Positions 17,468 through 26,877 of a DNA stretch of 64,000 nucleotides are shown piece after piece. The stretch is from assembly GCF_001467525.1 (NCBI RefSeq), contig NZ_LNXS01000029.1, forward strand, positions 195,173-259,172, written 5' to 3'. How positions within the stretch are numbered: the first letter of the stretch is position 1; each line of letters begins with the position of its first letter. The notes beneath the pieces are model-generated. The model made no database searches. It had not been told where the DNA came from and worked only from the letters and a program-made list of their open reading frames with translations. The position numbers were made by a program, and so were the translations under genes. This DNA is from Legionella anisa (GTDB lineage Bacteria > Pseudomonadota > Gammaproteobacteria > Legionellales > Legionellaceae).

Positions 17468-18601
17468 ATGCGCAGGGTGATTTTAGCAGCATTGCTGGTA
17501 GTAAATACTGCTTTCGCAGGTGATGAAATTGTTGGTTTCGCTGCATATGAAAACGGAGATTATACCACTGCTTATCCTTATCTAACGAAATCAGCAAGAG
17601 ATGGAAATGTTGATGCGATGTATTTACTTGGCCGTATGTTCCAATACGGGGAAGGAGTAACCAAAAATTATACTGAGGCAATGAGTTGGTACCAAAAAGC
17701 GGCAGATAAAAATAATGCCTTAGCACAATTAAGCCTGGGGTTTATGTATGATTTAGGGCAAGGTGTTCCGCAAAATTTCCCCGAGGCTTATAAATGGTAT
17801 ATGAAATCAGCAAAACAAGGTAATGCAATTGCCCAAAGAAATGTTGGTTTAATGTTTGCGTCAGGCGATGGTGTTAAAGAGAATAAAAAAACAGCATTCG
17901 AATGGTTCGAAAAATCTGCAAAAAAAGGGTACAGCAAGGCACAAGTAAATGTTGCTTATGCGTACATTATGGGAGAAGGAACTGAAAAGGATGTTAATAA
18001 AGCCTTTTATTGGTATCAGAAAGCGGCAGATCAGGGTGATGTTAGGGCTGAGTATAGTTTAGGTCTATTATATACAGGGCAACAAGAAGGGATTACTCAA
18101 GATGACAAATTAGCATTTTATTGGTTTTCTCAAGCAGCGAATCAAGGTCATGTTAAAGCACAAGCTTATTTGGCTTATTATTATCTTAAAGGGTATGGCG
18201 TTGAAGCAAATCCACAAAAAGCGGCTTATTGGTATCAGTCTGCGGCACAAAGCGGACTACCTGAGGCACAAGCTGAATTAGGCCAGCTACTGCTTACAGG
18301 AACTGGTATTTCAAAAGATTATGAACAGGCCGTGTATTGGTTTACTAAGTCTGCTTTACAGGGAAATCCTGCTGGGCAAGCCAAGTTAGGTTATATGTAT
18401 CTTGCAGGATTAGGTGTAGAGAAAGATTGGATTAAAGCATATGCTTTATTTAAGATTGCTGCTCAGAATCAAAATGACGAAGCAATCAGAGAACTTAAAA
18501 TGTTAAAAAATAAACTGTCTGATGCGGACATTAAAGCAGGTGATGAGTTATCAAAAGAAATACTTCAAAAGAGTGCCCAATCATCAAACAATGAAGAATA
18601 A
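17468..18601 (+). CDS. Secreted Sel1-repeat protein, LpnE-like
   Basis: This 377-residue protein has the signal peptide MRRVILAALLVVNTAFA followed by about eight consecutive 36-residue Sel1 units (AxxxLGxMYxxGxGVxxDxxxAxxWYxKAA). The C-terminal ~45 residues are charged and helical. Length, signal peptide and repeat number resemble Legionella LpnE, an invasion-related Sel1 protein. It could equally be one of the other Sel1 paralogues, and its position beside lspK is the better orthology clue. GGAG precedes the ATG. Its last bases run convergently to lspK, with 7 bases between stops. Confidence 0.85.
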   Translation: MRRVILAALLVVNTAFAGDEIVGFAAYENGDYTTAYPYLTKSARDGNVDAMYLLGRMFQYGEGVTKNYTEAMSWYQKAADKNNALAQLSLGFMYDLGQGVPQNFPEAYKWYMKSAKQGNAIAQRNVGLMFASGDGVKENKKTAFEWFEKSAKKGYSKAQVNVAYAYIMGEGTEKDVNKAFYWYQKAADQGDVRAEYSLGLLYTGQQEGITQDDKLAFYWFSQAANQGHVKAQAYLAYYYLKGYGVEANPQKAAYWYQSAAQSGLPEAQAELGQLLLTGTGISKDYEQAVYWFTKSALQGNPAGQAKLGYMYLAGLGVEKDWIKAYALFKIAAQNQNDEAIRELKMLKNKLSDADIKAGDELSKEILQKSAQSSNNEE

Positions 18602-18608
18602 ACAAACC

Positions 18609-19550
18609 CTAGAAAATATTGAAGCTTTCCCTTAGAACATTGACTGAGATTTTTTGATTTTTATCACGACTTCGTTTAAACACAGTGTACACCGTTAAAG
18701 TAAGATTATCACTGGTGGCAGAAGCGATACTGAGAAAGTAAGTACTCTCTAAGGTAACTTGGTCATTAGCTATATTAAGTTTTTTGAGTATTTCAGAGAC
18801 TTTGCTTAGATCTTTAATTCCATTTTCTTTTCTTGCCTTGAGTAATTCATTGAGCTGAGTTTCTTTCATTGAACTGCTCAATGACTTGAGGACTTTTATC
18901 GGTGCTGTATTGATATTAATTGGCGTAGATTCGGGTAACGTTGTAATTAAAGGCTCTAGCGCTAAATAAAGGGGAGCACTCACATCTTTGACCAGACGCA
19001 ATTCGGATTTGCTGCTCATCAGTTGATGACTTGGATAATAAGGGGGTTTTTGACTCATATAATAGGATAGATAATTGTCTTTACCGCGGGCCAGATCATA
19101 AGGGGAGAGCCAATCATTAACTGCAAGAGTGAGCTTAACTCGTTCTGCTTCAGGAATTTGTGGTAAGGCTACTCCAATAAGATTTATAAATCCTAACATG
19201 GATTTTCTATTTTCCAGGTTATTAATATTGTATTGGGCTTGTAGATCATAAAGTGCCCCACTTAAGGTAACAGTACTGTCAATATGCTCCATGTCGCGGG
19301 GAAATACACTTACTATTCCTTGTGCATCGGCTTTGGTAAATTTATTTTTGTTATTATTTAACTCACCAAGTGCCCAAAAAGTGACTGCTTGTGAGCTAAG
19401 ATAAACCTTATCGTGAGTGAGTATCAGTTTTGTACGGTAAATATCTAATTGCACTTTAGTACTCATGGCTGTGGCTACAATTGCAACCAAAGTCATAATA
19501 AAAAGTGCAGTGAGTAAGGCACTTCCTTTTGTTGTTTTAATTTGAAGCAT
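18609..19550 (-). CDS. lspK: Type II secretion minor pseudopilin LspK (GspK)
   Basis: The protein has 313 residues from the ATG at 19550 (a GTG at 19559 is an alternative). A short leader KTTKG precedes SALLTALFIMTLVAIVATAM, lacking the usual Glu+5 as expected for GspK, the pseudopilus tip. Further on are the GspK hallmarks DWLSPYDLARGKDNYLS and the HhH-like region INTAPIKVLKSLSSSM. It is the last gene of the lsp operon and overlaps lspJ. Confidence 0.93.
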   Translation of the reverse strand: MLQIKTTKGSALLTALFIMTLVAIVATAMSTKVQLDIYRTKLILTHDKVYLSSQAVTFWALGELNNNKNKFTKADAQGIVSVFPRDMEHIDSTVTLSGALYDLQAQYNINNLENRKSMLGFINLIGVALPQIPEAERVKLTLAVNDWLSPYDLARGKDNYLSYYMSQKPPYYPSHQLMSSKSELRLVKDVSAPLYLALEPLITTLPESTPININTAPIKVLKSLSSSMKETQLNELLKARKENGIKDLSKVSEILKKLNIANDQVTLESTYFLSIASATSDNLTLTVYTVFKRSRDKNQKISVNVLRESFNIF

Positions 19551-20172
19551 AAAGCGCACCCGGTAGAATAAAAAGTAAATTCATTTCACCCTGATCCTGT
19601 AAAGTCATATTAAATTGTATGGCTTTGGGAAATGGCTCTTTACGCTGATTTAAGGTTACAGCTTGTTCTCTCCATTCAGGGAGTATTTGTAAATTTTGAT
19701 TTAAATAACCAAAGTGACAGTTAGAAAGGCGACTCAGCAAGAGCTTATCTTCATAGCTTTTTTGATTGATTATGTCGAGGCTACTCCAGGTTCTTCGGAT
19801 TAAAGCTCCTTGTTGGCAAACATAGGCAACTCGTTTTAGTGTACTGCGTTTTTCAATACTGCCAGGATTTATATTGCCATCCCGTGTGAATTCCACATAA
19901 TTTTTTTGTCCTATAAAGGCGGGCAATAACTGCATCTCATTACTACGAATAGGGCGCTCTACAGTTTGACGCGTATCTTGTTGAATGAGGCTTATCGCAA
20001 GTTGCAATTCGTTGAGGCGTTCACTTTGCTCATTAACTCGAGCACGTGTTGTAAATGCATTATACAATACGGAGCTAGTAATTGTTGCCAGAATAGCGAA
20101 TATGGTAAGTGCAATTAAAATTTCAATCAAAGTAAAGCCTTTAAGTTTTTTGGATGTTGCATCTTTTTTCAT
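19537..20172 (-). CDS. lspJ: Type II secretion minor pseudopilin LspJ (GspJ)
   Basis: This 211-residue pseudopilin starts MKKDATSKKLKG^FTLIEIL with a canonical G^F cleavage site and Glu+5. The family GspJ body follows, including RVAYVCQQGALIRRTWSSLD and a C-terminal RKEPFPKAIQF segment. It forms the tip complex with LspI and LspK. It starts by ATGA overlap with lspI, so translation is coupled. Confidence 0.94.
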   Translation of the reverse strand: MKKDATSKKLKGFTLIEILIALTIFAILATITSSVLYNAFTTRARVNEQSERLNELQLAISLIQQDTRQTVERPIRSNEMQLLPAFIGQKNYVEFTRDGNINPGSIEKRSTLKRVAYVCQQGALIRRTWSSLDIINQKSYEDKLLLSRLSNCHFGYLNQNLQILPEWREQAVTLNQRKEPFPKAIQFNMTLQDQGEMNLLFILPGALYASN

Positions 20173-20615
20173 GGTACATACCTGAACGCTTGCAGTTCCT
20201 CTCTAAAAGGCCCTACTTTTTCTGGACTGACTGAAATAACTATTTTTTGAATGTTTTTTAGCGGTGTAGCGCTTACTTTCGCTCTCCAGTACCAGTGTTC
20301 ATTCAACATAGTTGTATCTTGGGTTGTTTCTTGACTTTGATTAATCTGGAGTAAATTGAGCTGAATCATCGCCACACCTTGCATGGCAACCCAATGACTC
20401 ACTGTTTTTTCTTTGATGCGTCGGGTAGTCTCTACGTTTTGTGATATCGCTTTCAGCAAAGCAGTTAATGCAATCGCTATTATAGAAAGTGCTAATAGAA
20501 CTTCGATTAGAGTGAATCCTGACTCATTCGATCTCTTTTGAAACTCTATTTCAGAATCTGAATCCTCACGTACGGGTATGTACATTCCGGTTTTGCGCTT
20601 CATGTCTTCTCGCAC
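20169..20615 (-). CDS. lspI: Type II secretion minor pseudopilin LspI (GspI)
   Basis: The 148-codon frame opens at a GTG directly after the lspH stop. ATGs at 20603 and 20585 are alternative starts. The pseudopilin segment SGFTLIEVLLALSIIAIALT is preceded by a leader of 22-33 residues, longer than the usual 5-10. The C-terminal VSATPLKNIQKIVISVSP matches the GspI beta region. It initiates the tip complex. Confidence 0.92.
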   Translation of the reverse strand: MREDMKRKTGMYIPVREDSDSEIEFQKRSNESGFTLIEVLLALSIIAIALTALLKAISQNVETTRRIKEKTVSHWVAMQGVAMIQLNLLQINQSQETTQDTTMLNEHWYWRAKVSATPLKNIQKIVISVSPEKVGPFREELQAFRYVP

Positions 20616-21233
20616 TCATTTAGTGTTTACCACGTTAAATTGGAGTTCCCCATTGCGTTTGCCGATAAGCAAGGCTAAATTGTTGTCTTGTTTGCTACCA
20701 AAATTCAAAGTAAATGGAGTCATATCTCCAGAGGAAGATATAATGATAGGAGGGGCTCCCGCTGGAGTTGAATTGCTGGTTTTCAAAATAATATGTGTAT
20801 CTTGGGGAAAATAGGTCATTTTAAACACTCCTTTATCGGAAATAGGCTTCCATTGAGCGTTGTTGTACAGTTGAAACACTTGATAACCGTTGTTATCAAT
20901 ACGCAGACCCAGGGTGCTGGTTCCCAAAATTGCTTGTTGCTGGGCTAGGCGAAGCGTATTAACTAATTGTTCTGCAGAAAATAAAATACGCCGACTTTCA
21001 CCAAAATCACCAAAGGCAATTAAGGCAAAACCAAAGGTTATGCCTATAATCACCAAAACAATCAAGATTTCAATCAGGGTAAAACCTTGATTAGATTTCT
21101 TGGGAACTTCTGCTGTAGAGGAGAGTTGTTTTGTCGCTGCGCTACGCGAACTCTCATATGACTGCGCGTATGCAGTAATTCTGCGCTCCATGCCCCCAGG
21201 GAGTTTCCGAAGAAATCTATTGTTTTTTCTCAT
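20616..21233 (-). CDS. lspH: Type II secretion minor pseudopilin LspH (GspH), extended leader
   Basis: From the ATG at 21233, inside the end of lspG, the protein has 205 residues. An ATG at 21191 is possible and gives 191. The pseudopilin start GFTLIEILIVLVIIGITFGF is intact, but the leader is 36-50 residues long instead of 5-10. No start codon exists between the ATG at 21191 and the cleavage site. The extra part (RRITAYAQSYESSRS...) has GC-richer, repeat-like DNA. The body is ordinary GspH. Confidence 0.88.
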   Translation of the reverse strand: MRKNNRFLRKLPGGMERRITAYAQSYESSRSAATKQLSSTAEVPKKSNQGFTLIEILIVLVIIGITFGFALIAFGDFGESRRILFSAEQLVNTLRLAQQQAILGTSTLGLRIDNNGYQVFQLYNNAQWKPISDKGVFKMTYFPQDTHIILKTSNSTPAGAPPIIISSSGDMTPFTLNFGSKQDNNLALLIGKRNGELQFNVVNTK

Positions 21234-21642
21234 CCCAGTTACCAATTTCGGCATTAATACCTGTACCGCCGGGTTGTCCTTCAGCGCCGTAGGTAAACAC
21301 ATCAACATCACCGTGTTGACCAGGATTTAAATAAAGATAATCTCTGCCCCATGGATCTGCGGGAAGTGACTTGAGATATTGTTTCCAATTGGTGGGTGTC
21401 GGATTTGATGTAGGTTTCTCAACCAGGGCCATCAAGCCTTGATCCGTAGTGGGATAATTACCATTGTCCAGTTTGTATAAATCCAATGCGTTTTGTATGG
21501 CAAGCACATCTTGTTTGGCTTTAACTTTTCGAGCCTCATCAGGACGACTCATAATTTTAGGTACAACTATAGAGGCAAGAATGCCCAATATAACGACCAC
21601 CACCATGATTTCAATTAATGAGAATCCTTTTTGTCTATTCAT
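21217..21642 (-). CDS. lspG: Type II secretion major pseudopilin LspG (GspG)
   Basis: This 141-residue major pseudopilin starts MNRQKG^FSLIEIMVVVVILG. The GspG calcium-site region and signatures follow: DLYKLDNGNYPTTDQGL, DPWGRDYLYLNPGQHG and FTYGAEGQPGG. It polymerises into the periplasmic pseudopilus that pushes substrates through the LspD secretin. It is downstream of lspF by 62 bases. Confidence 0.96.
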   Translation of the reverse strand: MNRQKGFSLIEIMVVVVILGILASIVVPKIMSRPDEARKVKAKQDVLAIQNALDLYKLDNGNYPTTDQGLMALVEKPTSNPTPTNWKQYLKSLPADPWGRDYLYLNPGQHGDVDVFTYGAEGQPGGTGINAEIGNWDEKKQ

Positions 21643-21704
21643 TTTTACTCCGATTTAAACTCGATTGAATAAAACGTGAAGCAATTACTGCGACACATCT
21701 GGTT

Positions 21705-22907
21705 TTAAGTAATTAATTGCTCCATTGAAAAAATAGGTAATAAAGTAGCTAAAACAATAAATAAAACGACCGCACCCATCAATAGGATCACCATAGGCTC
21801 CAACAAAGTCAATGACGTATCAATTAGTCGTTTAACTTCGTTATCCAAGTGAGCTGCAGCGCGTTCCATCATGTTTGATAATTGGCCACTTTTTTCACCG
21901 CTGCCAATTAAATGGATTGCCATCGGACTAATATAACCTGTTTCTTTTAAAGCTTCATTAATACCACATCCTTCTCTAACTTTTATTGTAGCAGTATCAA
22001 AAGCTCCTCGCATAACGACATTAGTTACTAGACTTGCTGCAACACGCATTGTTTCTAGAACACTTACTCCTGCTGCGAAAAGTATACCAAAAGTATGTAT
22101 ATAACGCGAAACATTAACTGTTTTTACTAGATATGAAACTATAGGAAGCCTTAATAACAGACGATGCCAGGAAGTTTTGATCTTTTCATTGTTCAGGCTT
22201 TTCTTAAAGGTAAAAACCATCAGGATAAGAGCAATTAAGGTATAAAGACCATAATCTTTAACGAAGTGACTTATACTAATTAATAATAGAGTCATTTCAG
22301 GCAGGGTTTGGCCGCCACTAGTAAATACCTCAATAATTTTGGGAACAACAAAACTCAGCAGAAAACTGATAATAGCAATCGAAACAATAATCATAATGAG
22401 TGGATAAATCAGCGCTTGCTGAATTTTCTGTCTTGTCTGCTGCTGGTTTTCAGTATAATCCGCTAATTTTTCTAAAACCACATCAAGACGCCCCGTTTGC
22501 TCACCTGAACCAACAGTAGCACGATATAATTCAGGGAATGCAGATGGGAATTGAGCCATGGCCTGTGCTAATCCATAACCTTCAAGTACTTTTGCACGCA
22601 CACCTATAATGAGCTCTCTGACTTTGTCTTTTTCTGTTTGCTCACTCACTCCACGTAATGATTCTTCCACAGGAATCCCAGCAGCAAGTAATGTGGCTAA
22701 TTGACGTGTAAATAGGGCAAGATCTGCTGCAGAAATTTTGCTTTTGGCATGACTGCCCGTACGTTGTTGAGTCAATATACGAACTTGAGTTGGAATTAAT
22801 CCTTGATCGCGCAAAAGTTGGCGTGCGTGACGCTCAGAATCTGCTTCCAGCACACCTTTAGTCGTATTGCCATTTTTTTGAAGCGCCTGATATTGGTATG
22901 CACCCAT
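21705..22907 (-). CDS. lspF: Type II secretion inner-membrane platform protein LspF (GspF)
   Basis: The 400-residue protein has two GspF domains (~70-195 and ~275-395), each LARQLATLLxAGIP or IHTFGILFAAGV followed by a GExxGxL box (VGSGEQTGRLD; IGSGEKSGQLS). It has three membrane spans, including IMIIVSIAIISFLLSFVVP and LLMGAVVLFIVLATLLP. It is the platform for the LspE ATPase. It is the first gene of this operon and diverges from glnA, the arrangement known in L. pneumophila. Confidence 0.96.
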   Translation of the reverse strand: MGAYQYQALQKNGNTTKGVLEADSERHARQLLRDQGLIPTQVRILTQQRTGSHAKSKISAADLALFTRQLATLLAAGIPVEESLRGVSEQTEKDKVRELIIGVRAKVLEGYGLAQAMAQFPSAFPELYRATVGSGEQTGRLDVVLEKLADYTENQQQTRQKIQQALIYPLIMIIVSIAIISFLLSFVVPKIIEVFTSGGQTLPEMTLLLISISHFVKDYGLYTLIALILMVFTFKKSLNNEKIKTSWHRLLLRLPIVSYLVKTVNVSRYIHTFGILFAAGVSVLETMRVAASLVTNVVMRGAFDTATIKVREGCGINEALKETGYISPMAIHLIGSGEKSGQLSNMMERAAAHLDNEVKRLIDTSLTLLEPMVILLMGAVVLFIVLATLLPIFSMEQLIT

Positions 22908-23005
22908 ATTTTTTATGGTTTATGTTAAAACATAGAGTTTAATCTATTGGGTTTAATAAGTCACTTAAGGTACACTATACAACCAGACTATCCTGGAGAG
23001 CAATA

Positions 23006-24415
23006 ATGAGCAAAAATACAGTACTTGAGGCGATTAAGGAACATGATGCCAAATTAGTTGACCTGCGGTTTACGGACATACGTGGTAAAGAGCAACATAT
23101 AACCATTCCAATTTCATCGGTGGATAATGATTTTATTGAAAATGGAAAAATGATTGATGGATCTTCCTTTAAGGGTTGGCAAAAAATTCACCAGTCCGAT
23201 TTGGCTTTGATGCCTGATTTGGAAACGATGAAGCTTGACCCGTTCTTTCAAGACAACACTCTATTTATTCGATGTAATGTAGTCGATCCAAAAACTATGA
23301 TGGGATATGAACGTTGTCCCAGATCACTGGCTTTACGTGCTGAAGCGTATTTGCAATCTACTGGTATTGCGGATACAGTGTATTTTGGACCCGAGCCTGA
23401 GTTTTTTGTCTTTGATAGTGTGCAATGGGAAACAACCATTGGCGGTGCCTTTTATAAAATTGATTCAGAAGAAGCACAATGGTATTCAGGAAAAGAATTA
23501 GAGGGTGGTAATATTGGTCATCGTCCAGCGATAAAAGGTGGTTATTTTCCCGTTCCTCCAGTAGATTCTTCTCATGATATGCGCTCTGCAATGAGCTTGA
23601 TTCTTGAATCATTGGGAACTGTTGTCGAAGCACATCATCATGAAGTGGCTACAGCAAACCAATGTGAAATTGCTACTCGGTTTAATACACTGACCAAAAA
23701 AGCAGATGAATTACAGATTTTAAAATATGTAGTTCATAACGTTGCGCATAATTACGGAAAAACAGCAACTTTTATGCCTAAGCCTTTAGTCGGTGATAAT
23801 GGAAGCGGCATGCATTGCCATCAATCATTAGCCAAAGACGGTGTTAATCTGTTTTCGGGTGATCAATATGGTGGTCTTTCCGAAATGGCACTTTATTATA
23901 TAGGTGGAATAATTAAGCATGCACGTGCTTTAAATGCGTTTACTAACCCATCAACCAACAGTTATAAGCGTTTAGTTCCTGGTTTTGAAGCTCCGGTTCT
24001 ATTGGCTTATTCAGCAAGAAACCGATCTGCTGCAATTCGCATTCCTCATGTGAATAATCCTAAGGCACGTCGTATCGAGGTACGCTTCCCTGATCCTACT
24101 GCGAATCCTTATCTGGCATTTGCCGCTATGATGATGGCAGGGCTGGATGGAATCCAAAGGAAAATTCATCCAGGCCAAGCTATGGATAAAGATCTCTATG
24201 ACTTACCCCCAGAAGAACTTGTTGATATACCTACAGTATGTTCGTCTTTAGAACAAGCCATGGAATATCTGGAAAAGGATCATGATTTCTTGTTACAAGG
24301 TGATGTATTTACTAAAGATTTTATTATGAATTACATCAAAATGAAGGAAGAAGAAACAACCAGGATTAGAAGTTTGACCCATCCTTATGAGTTTGAGCTG
24401 TATTACAGCTTATAG
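23006..24415 (+). CDS. glnA: Glutamine synthetase type I
   Basis: This 469-residue cytoplasmic enzyme makes glutamine from glutamate, ammonia and ATP as a dodecamer. It has [11 protein letters not shown] (metal Glu pair), the ATP-site loop [27 protein letters not shown] and [17 protein letters not shown]. The segment [10 protein letters not shown] carries the Tyr adenylylated by GlnE in the GSI-beta subclass, so control by adenylylation is expected. GGAG lies eight bases before the ATG. It is divergent from lspF. Confidence 0.97.
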   Translation: MSKNTVLEAIKEHDAKLVDLRFTDIRGKEQHITIPISSVDNDFIENGKMIDGSSFKGWQKIHQSDLALMPDLETMKLDPFFQDNTLFIRCNVVDPKTMMGYERCPRSLALRAEAYLQSTGIADTVYFGPEPEFFVFDSVQWETTIGGAFYKIDSEEAQWYSGKELEGGNIGHRPAIKGGYFPVPPVDSSHDMRSAMSLILESLGTVVEAHHHEVATANQCEIATRFNTLTKKADELQILKYVVHNVAHNYGKTATFMPKPLVGDNGSGMHCHQSLAKDGVNLFSGDQYGGLSEMALYYIGGIIKHARALNAFTNPSTNSYKRLVPGFEAPVLLAYSARNRSAAIRIPHVNNPKARRIEVRFPDPTANPYLAFAAMMMAGLDGIQRKIHPGQAMDKDLYDLPPEELVDIPTVCSSLEQAMEYLEKDHDFLLQGDVFTKDFIMNYIKMKEEETTRIRSLTHPYEFELYYSL

Positions 24416-24426
24416 GAATAATGGCG

Positions 24427-24987
24427 ATGAGTAAATTTTTTGCCTTTATATCATTGATGATAGTAATTTGTGTCGCATCTCATGCGACGCAAATTTATAA
24501 ATGGACTGATAGTCAAGGAAATGTTCATTTCAGTGATACTCCCCGTAAGGGAGCTGAAACCGTGATAATTCCCGAGACACAAAGTTTCTCATCACCAACT
24601 CCCTCGACTACTCAAACTCCAACACAAAAACATGAGCCAATCGATCAAGATGATACGATAAAGTTAAAACATTCCTACACTAAAATTGCGATTACAGATC
24701 CCGAAAGTGGGGCAACGATTCGTAATAATCAAGGCTTTGTTGCAGTGACTGCAGAAGTAGAACCTGATTTGCGTCCGGGAGATAAGTTACAATTGATTTA
24801 CGATAGCAGAACTCTTGGTAAACCGCAGGCGAATCCAGTGTTTGAAATCAAGGGTATGAATAGGGGAACGCATAATTTGTCTGTGCAAATTGTTGATGCG
24901 GATGGAAATGTGCTTGATACTAGTGATCCTATAACTATTTATGTCTTTAGACCGCGCGTTGGTATGGTTCCTGGTACTGCACGTTAA
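24427..24987 (+). CDS. DUF4124 periplasmic protein
   Basis: It has 186 residues if the second ATG (24427, nine bases after AGGA) is used; an ATG two codons earlier is possible. The signal peptide MSKFFAFISLMIVICVASHA precedes the DUF4124 core QIYKWTDSQGNVHFSDTPR. The C-terminal ~100 residues form a beta-rich domain (AVTAEVEPDLRPGDKLQLIY). It lies 11 bases after glnA. The same glnA-DUF4124 pairing is common in gammaproteobacteria, but the function is unknown. Confidence 0.85.
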   Translation: MSKFFAFISLMIVICVASHATQIYKWTDSQGNVHFSDTPRKGAETVIIPETQSFSSPTPSTTQTPTQKHEPIDQDDTIKLKHSYTKIAITDPESGATIRNNQGFVAVTAEVEPDLRPGDKLQLIYDSRTLGKPQANPVFEIKGMNRGTHNLSVQIVDADGNVLDTSDPITIYVFRPRVGMVPGTAR

Positions 24988-25004
24988 ATTTCTATGGATT
25001 GATT

Positions 25005-25778
25005 ATGCTTATTTTATTATCACCAGCTAAAAAATTATTAAATAATTCCAAATCCTATTCTGGAGCGACATCCAATCCTATGTTTGTTGATAAAACCAAC
25101 ACTCTAGTTAAACTGATGAAAACTAAATCAGTTGCTGATATAGCTGCTTTGATGGATTTATCTAAGGATTTGGCCGAATTAAATTATAATCGTTATCAAG
25201 CTTTTTCTATGGATGATAAAGCATTATTGCATGCATATCCTGCTTTATTTTTGTTTCAGGGTGATGTCTACCAGGGCTTAAAAGCTGCAAGCTGGGAACA
25301 AAAAACGGTTGACTACTCTCAAGATCATTTGCGAATTTTGTCTGGGCTTTATGGTTTATTAAAGCCGTTAGATAATATCCAGCCTTACAGGCTTGAAATG
25401 GGAGTACGATTACAAAATCCTGCGGGTAAAAGTTTATATGATTTTTGGCAAGAAACAGTAACTAATGCGCTAAATCAGCAGTTAGCAGCGCAGAAAAATC
25501 CGATATTAATTAATTTGGCATCAAGTGAATATTTTAAAGCTGTAGATGCAAAGGGATTAAATTATCCAATTATTACGATCAATTTCTATGAAAAAAAGAA
25601 TGATCAAATGAAAATGATTGGCATTCATGCTAAAAAGGCACGCGGGACAATGGCTAGGTATCTTATGCAAAATCAATTTGATGATTTAGAACACTTGAAG
25701 CAATTTAATGAGCTGGGTTATACATTTCATAGTTCAACTTCAACTGATGCTCATCTTGATTTTGTAAGAAAGAAATAG
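25005..25778 (+). CDS. yaaA: Peroxide stress protein YaaA
   Basis: The 257-residue protein starts MLILLSPAKKLLNN, the family's conserved N-terminus. Other landmarks are LSGLYGLLKPLDNIQPYRLEMG, NLASSEYFKA and HAKKARGTMARYL. YaaA/DUF328 binds DNA with a helix-hairpin-helix-like fold and limits free iron and Fenton damage in E. coli under OxyR. The frame opens two codons earlier at TTG, which is not preferred. Confidence 0.94.
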   Translation: MLILLSPAKKLLNNSKSYSGATSNPMFVDKTNTLVKLMKTKSVADIAALMDLSKDLAELNYNRYQAFSMDDKALLHAYPALFLFQGDVYQGLKAASWEQKTVDYSQDHLRILSGLYGLLKPLDNIQPYRLEMGVRLQNPAGKSLYDFWQETVTNALNQQLAAQKNPILINLASSEYFKAVDAKGLNYPIITINFYEKKNDQMKMIGIHAKKARGTMARYLMQNQFDDLEHLKQFNELGYTFHSSTSTDAHLDFVRKK

Positions 25779-25780
25779 TT

Positions 25781-25862
25781 GTAGCCTGGGTGAAGCGTAG
25801 CGAAACCCGGGAAAAATGATTTTTTATAAAACCCGGGTTACGCTACGCTTCACCCAGGCTAC
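25781..25862. repeat. CCTGGGTG palindromic repeat, full copy
   Basis: GTAGCCTGGGTGAAGCGTAG pairs with CTACGCTTCACCCAGGCTAC, with inner arms AACCCGGG/CCCGGGTT and a 20-base AT loop. The ~82-base hairpin immediately follows yaaA. It is a full-length member of the family and could end transcription or stabilise mRNA. Confidence 0.92.
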
Positions 25863-25876
25863 GAAATAGTGAATCT

Positions 25877-26779
25877 ATGTGGAACTTATCCAGTCGAGTA
25901 CATCGTTTAAATCAATTTCCTGATCAAGAGGTTCATTGTTATGCTAAAAGAGATGACGAATTAGGTTGTGGCATCAGTGGTTCAAAATTACGTAAGTATG
26001 CCAGTCTTTTTCCTTTTTTGATTGAGCAAGGAATACAACACTTAATTATTATTGCTGGACCTCAATCCAACAATTTACTTGCTGCATTACAATTAGCGCG
26101 TGAATTTAAACTGAAAGTAACTGCTTTCTTGATACAGTCTTGGCAATTGGAGCTGCATGGGAATTATAAATTAAGCCGATTATTTCTTGCGGAACGGGAA
26201 ATTGTCTGGGTTCCCCGTAACGCCTGGTCAAAAGTAAATGAACAGGCAAATCATTATCTACTGACATTAAATGAGCCTGGATTTGTTTTACAGGAAGGAG
26301 CAAGTGTTCCTCAAGCAATGAACGGCGCGTTAACCCTTGCAGAGGATATTATTTTAAATGAGCAATCATTGGGATATACATTTCAACATATCTTTATTGA
26401 CTCGGGAACAGGCTTTTCTGCTGCTGCACTCATAAAAGGGCTGAGCCGATTGAATCATTCTGCTCGGGTTTATGTATTGTTGTTGGCTGATGATGAAATA
26501 ATATTTCGAAATAAACTAAAGCAATGGATTGAACTAATTCCCCAGAATTTTCTTTGTTTTTATCCTACTACAGCCAAGGCTTTTGGCTCAGTGAATCAAA
26601 CCATTAAAAATGAAATAAAACGTTTGGCACGAGAAGAGGGGATTTTGGCTGATCCCATTTATGCAGCAAAGCTATTTTATGAGTCAAGGAGATACATCAA
26701 AACCGAACAATTGAAAGGTAATGTACTCATTATTCATTCCGGAGGGACCTTAACGATGCCTGGGTTTGATTACGAATAA
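25877..26779 (+). CDS. PLP-dependent desulfhydrase/ACC-deaminase family protein
   Basis: This 300-residue fold-type II PLP enzyme resembles D-cysteine desulfhydrase and 1-aminocyclopropane-1-carboxylate deaminase. KRDDELGCGISGSKLRKY provides the PLP Lys (the family motif is GGNKxRK; here GSKLRK). IAGPQSNNLLA is the Asn-containing substrate or phosphate loop, and IHSGGTLTMPGFD near the C-terminus matches HTGG. It is ~30 residues shorter than DcyD. The substrate cannot be told. The PLP site is intact, so it is probably active. Confidence 0.85.
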   Translation: MWNLSSRVHRLNQFPDQEVHCYAKRDDELGCGISGSKLRKYASLFPFLIEQGIQHLIIIAGPQSNNLLAALQLAREFKLKVTAFLIQSWQLELHGNYKLSRLFLAEREIVWVPRNAWSKVNEQANHYLLTLNEPGFVLQEGASVPQAMNGALTLAEDIILNEQSLGYTFQHIFIDSGTGFSAAALIKGLSRLNHSARVYVLLLADDEIIFRNKLKQWIELIPQNFLCFYPTTAKAFGSVNQTIKNEIKRLAREEGILADPIYAAKLFYESRRYIKTEQLKGNVLIIHSGGTLTMPGFDYE

Positions 26780-26804
26780 TTTGTATAGTAAATTTCATTC
26801 TTCC

Positions 26805-26835
26805 CCCTTGAAATTTATCAAATCAAACCCTATAT
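26805..26835 (+). promoter_or_regulatory. Sigma32-type heat-shock promoter of htpG
   Basis: CCCTTGAAA (26805-26813) and CCCTATAT (26828-26835) are separated by 14 bases. They match the sigma32 -35 (CTTGAAA) fully and the -10 (CCCCATnT) with one mismatch, 43 bases before the htpG start. Confidence 0.8.
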
Positions 26836-26877
26836 GACCTACATCATTAAGAAAAAGTGTCATAGGAGATTAGGTAA

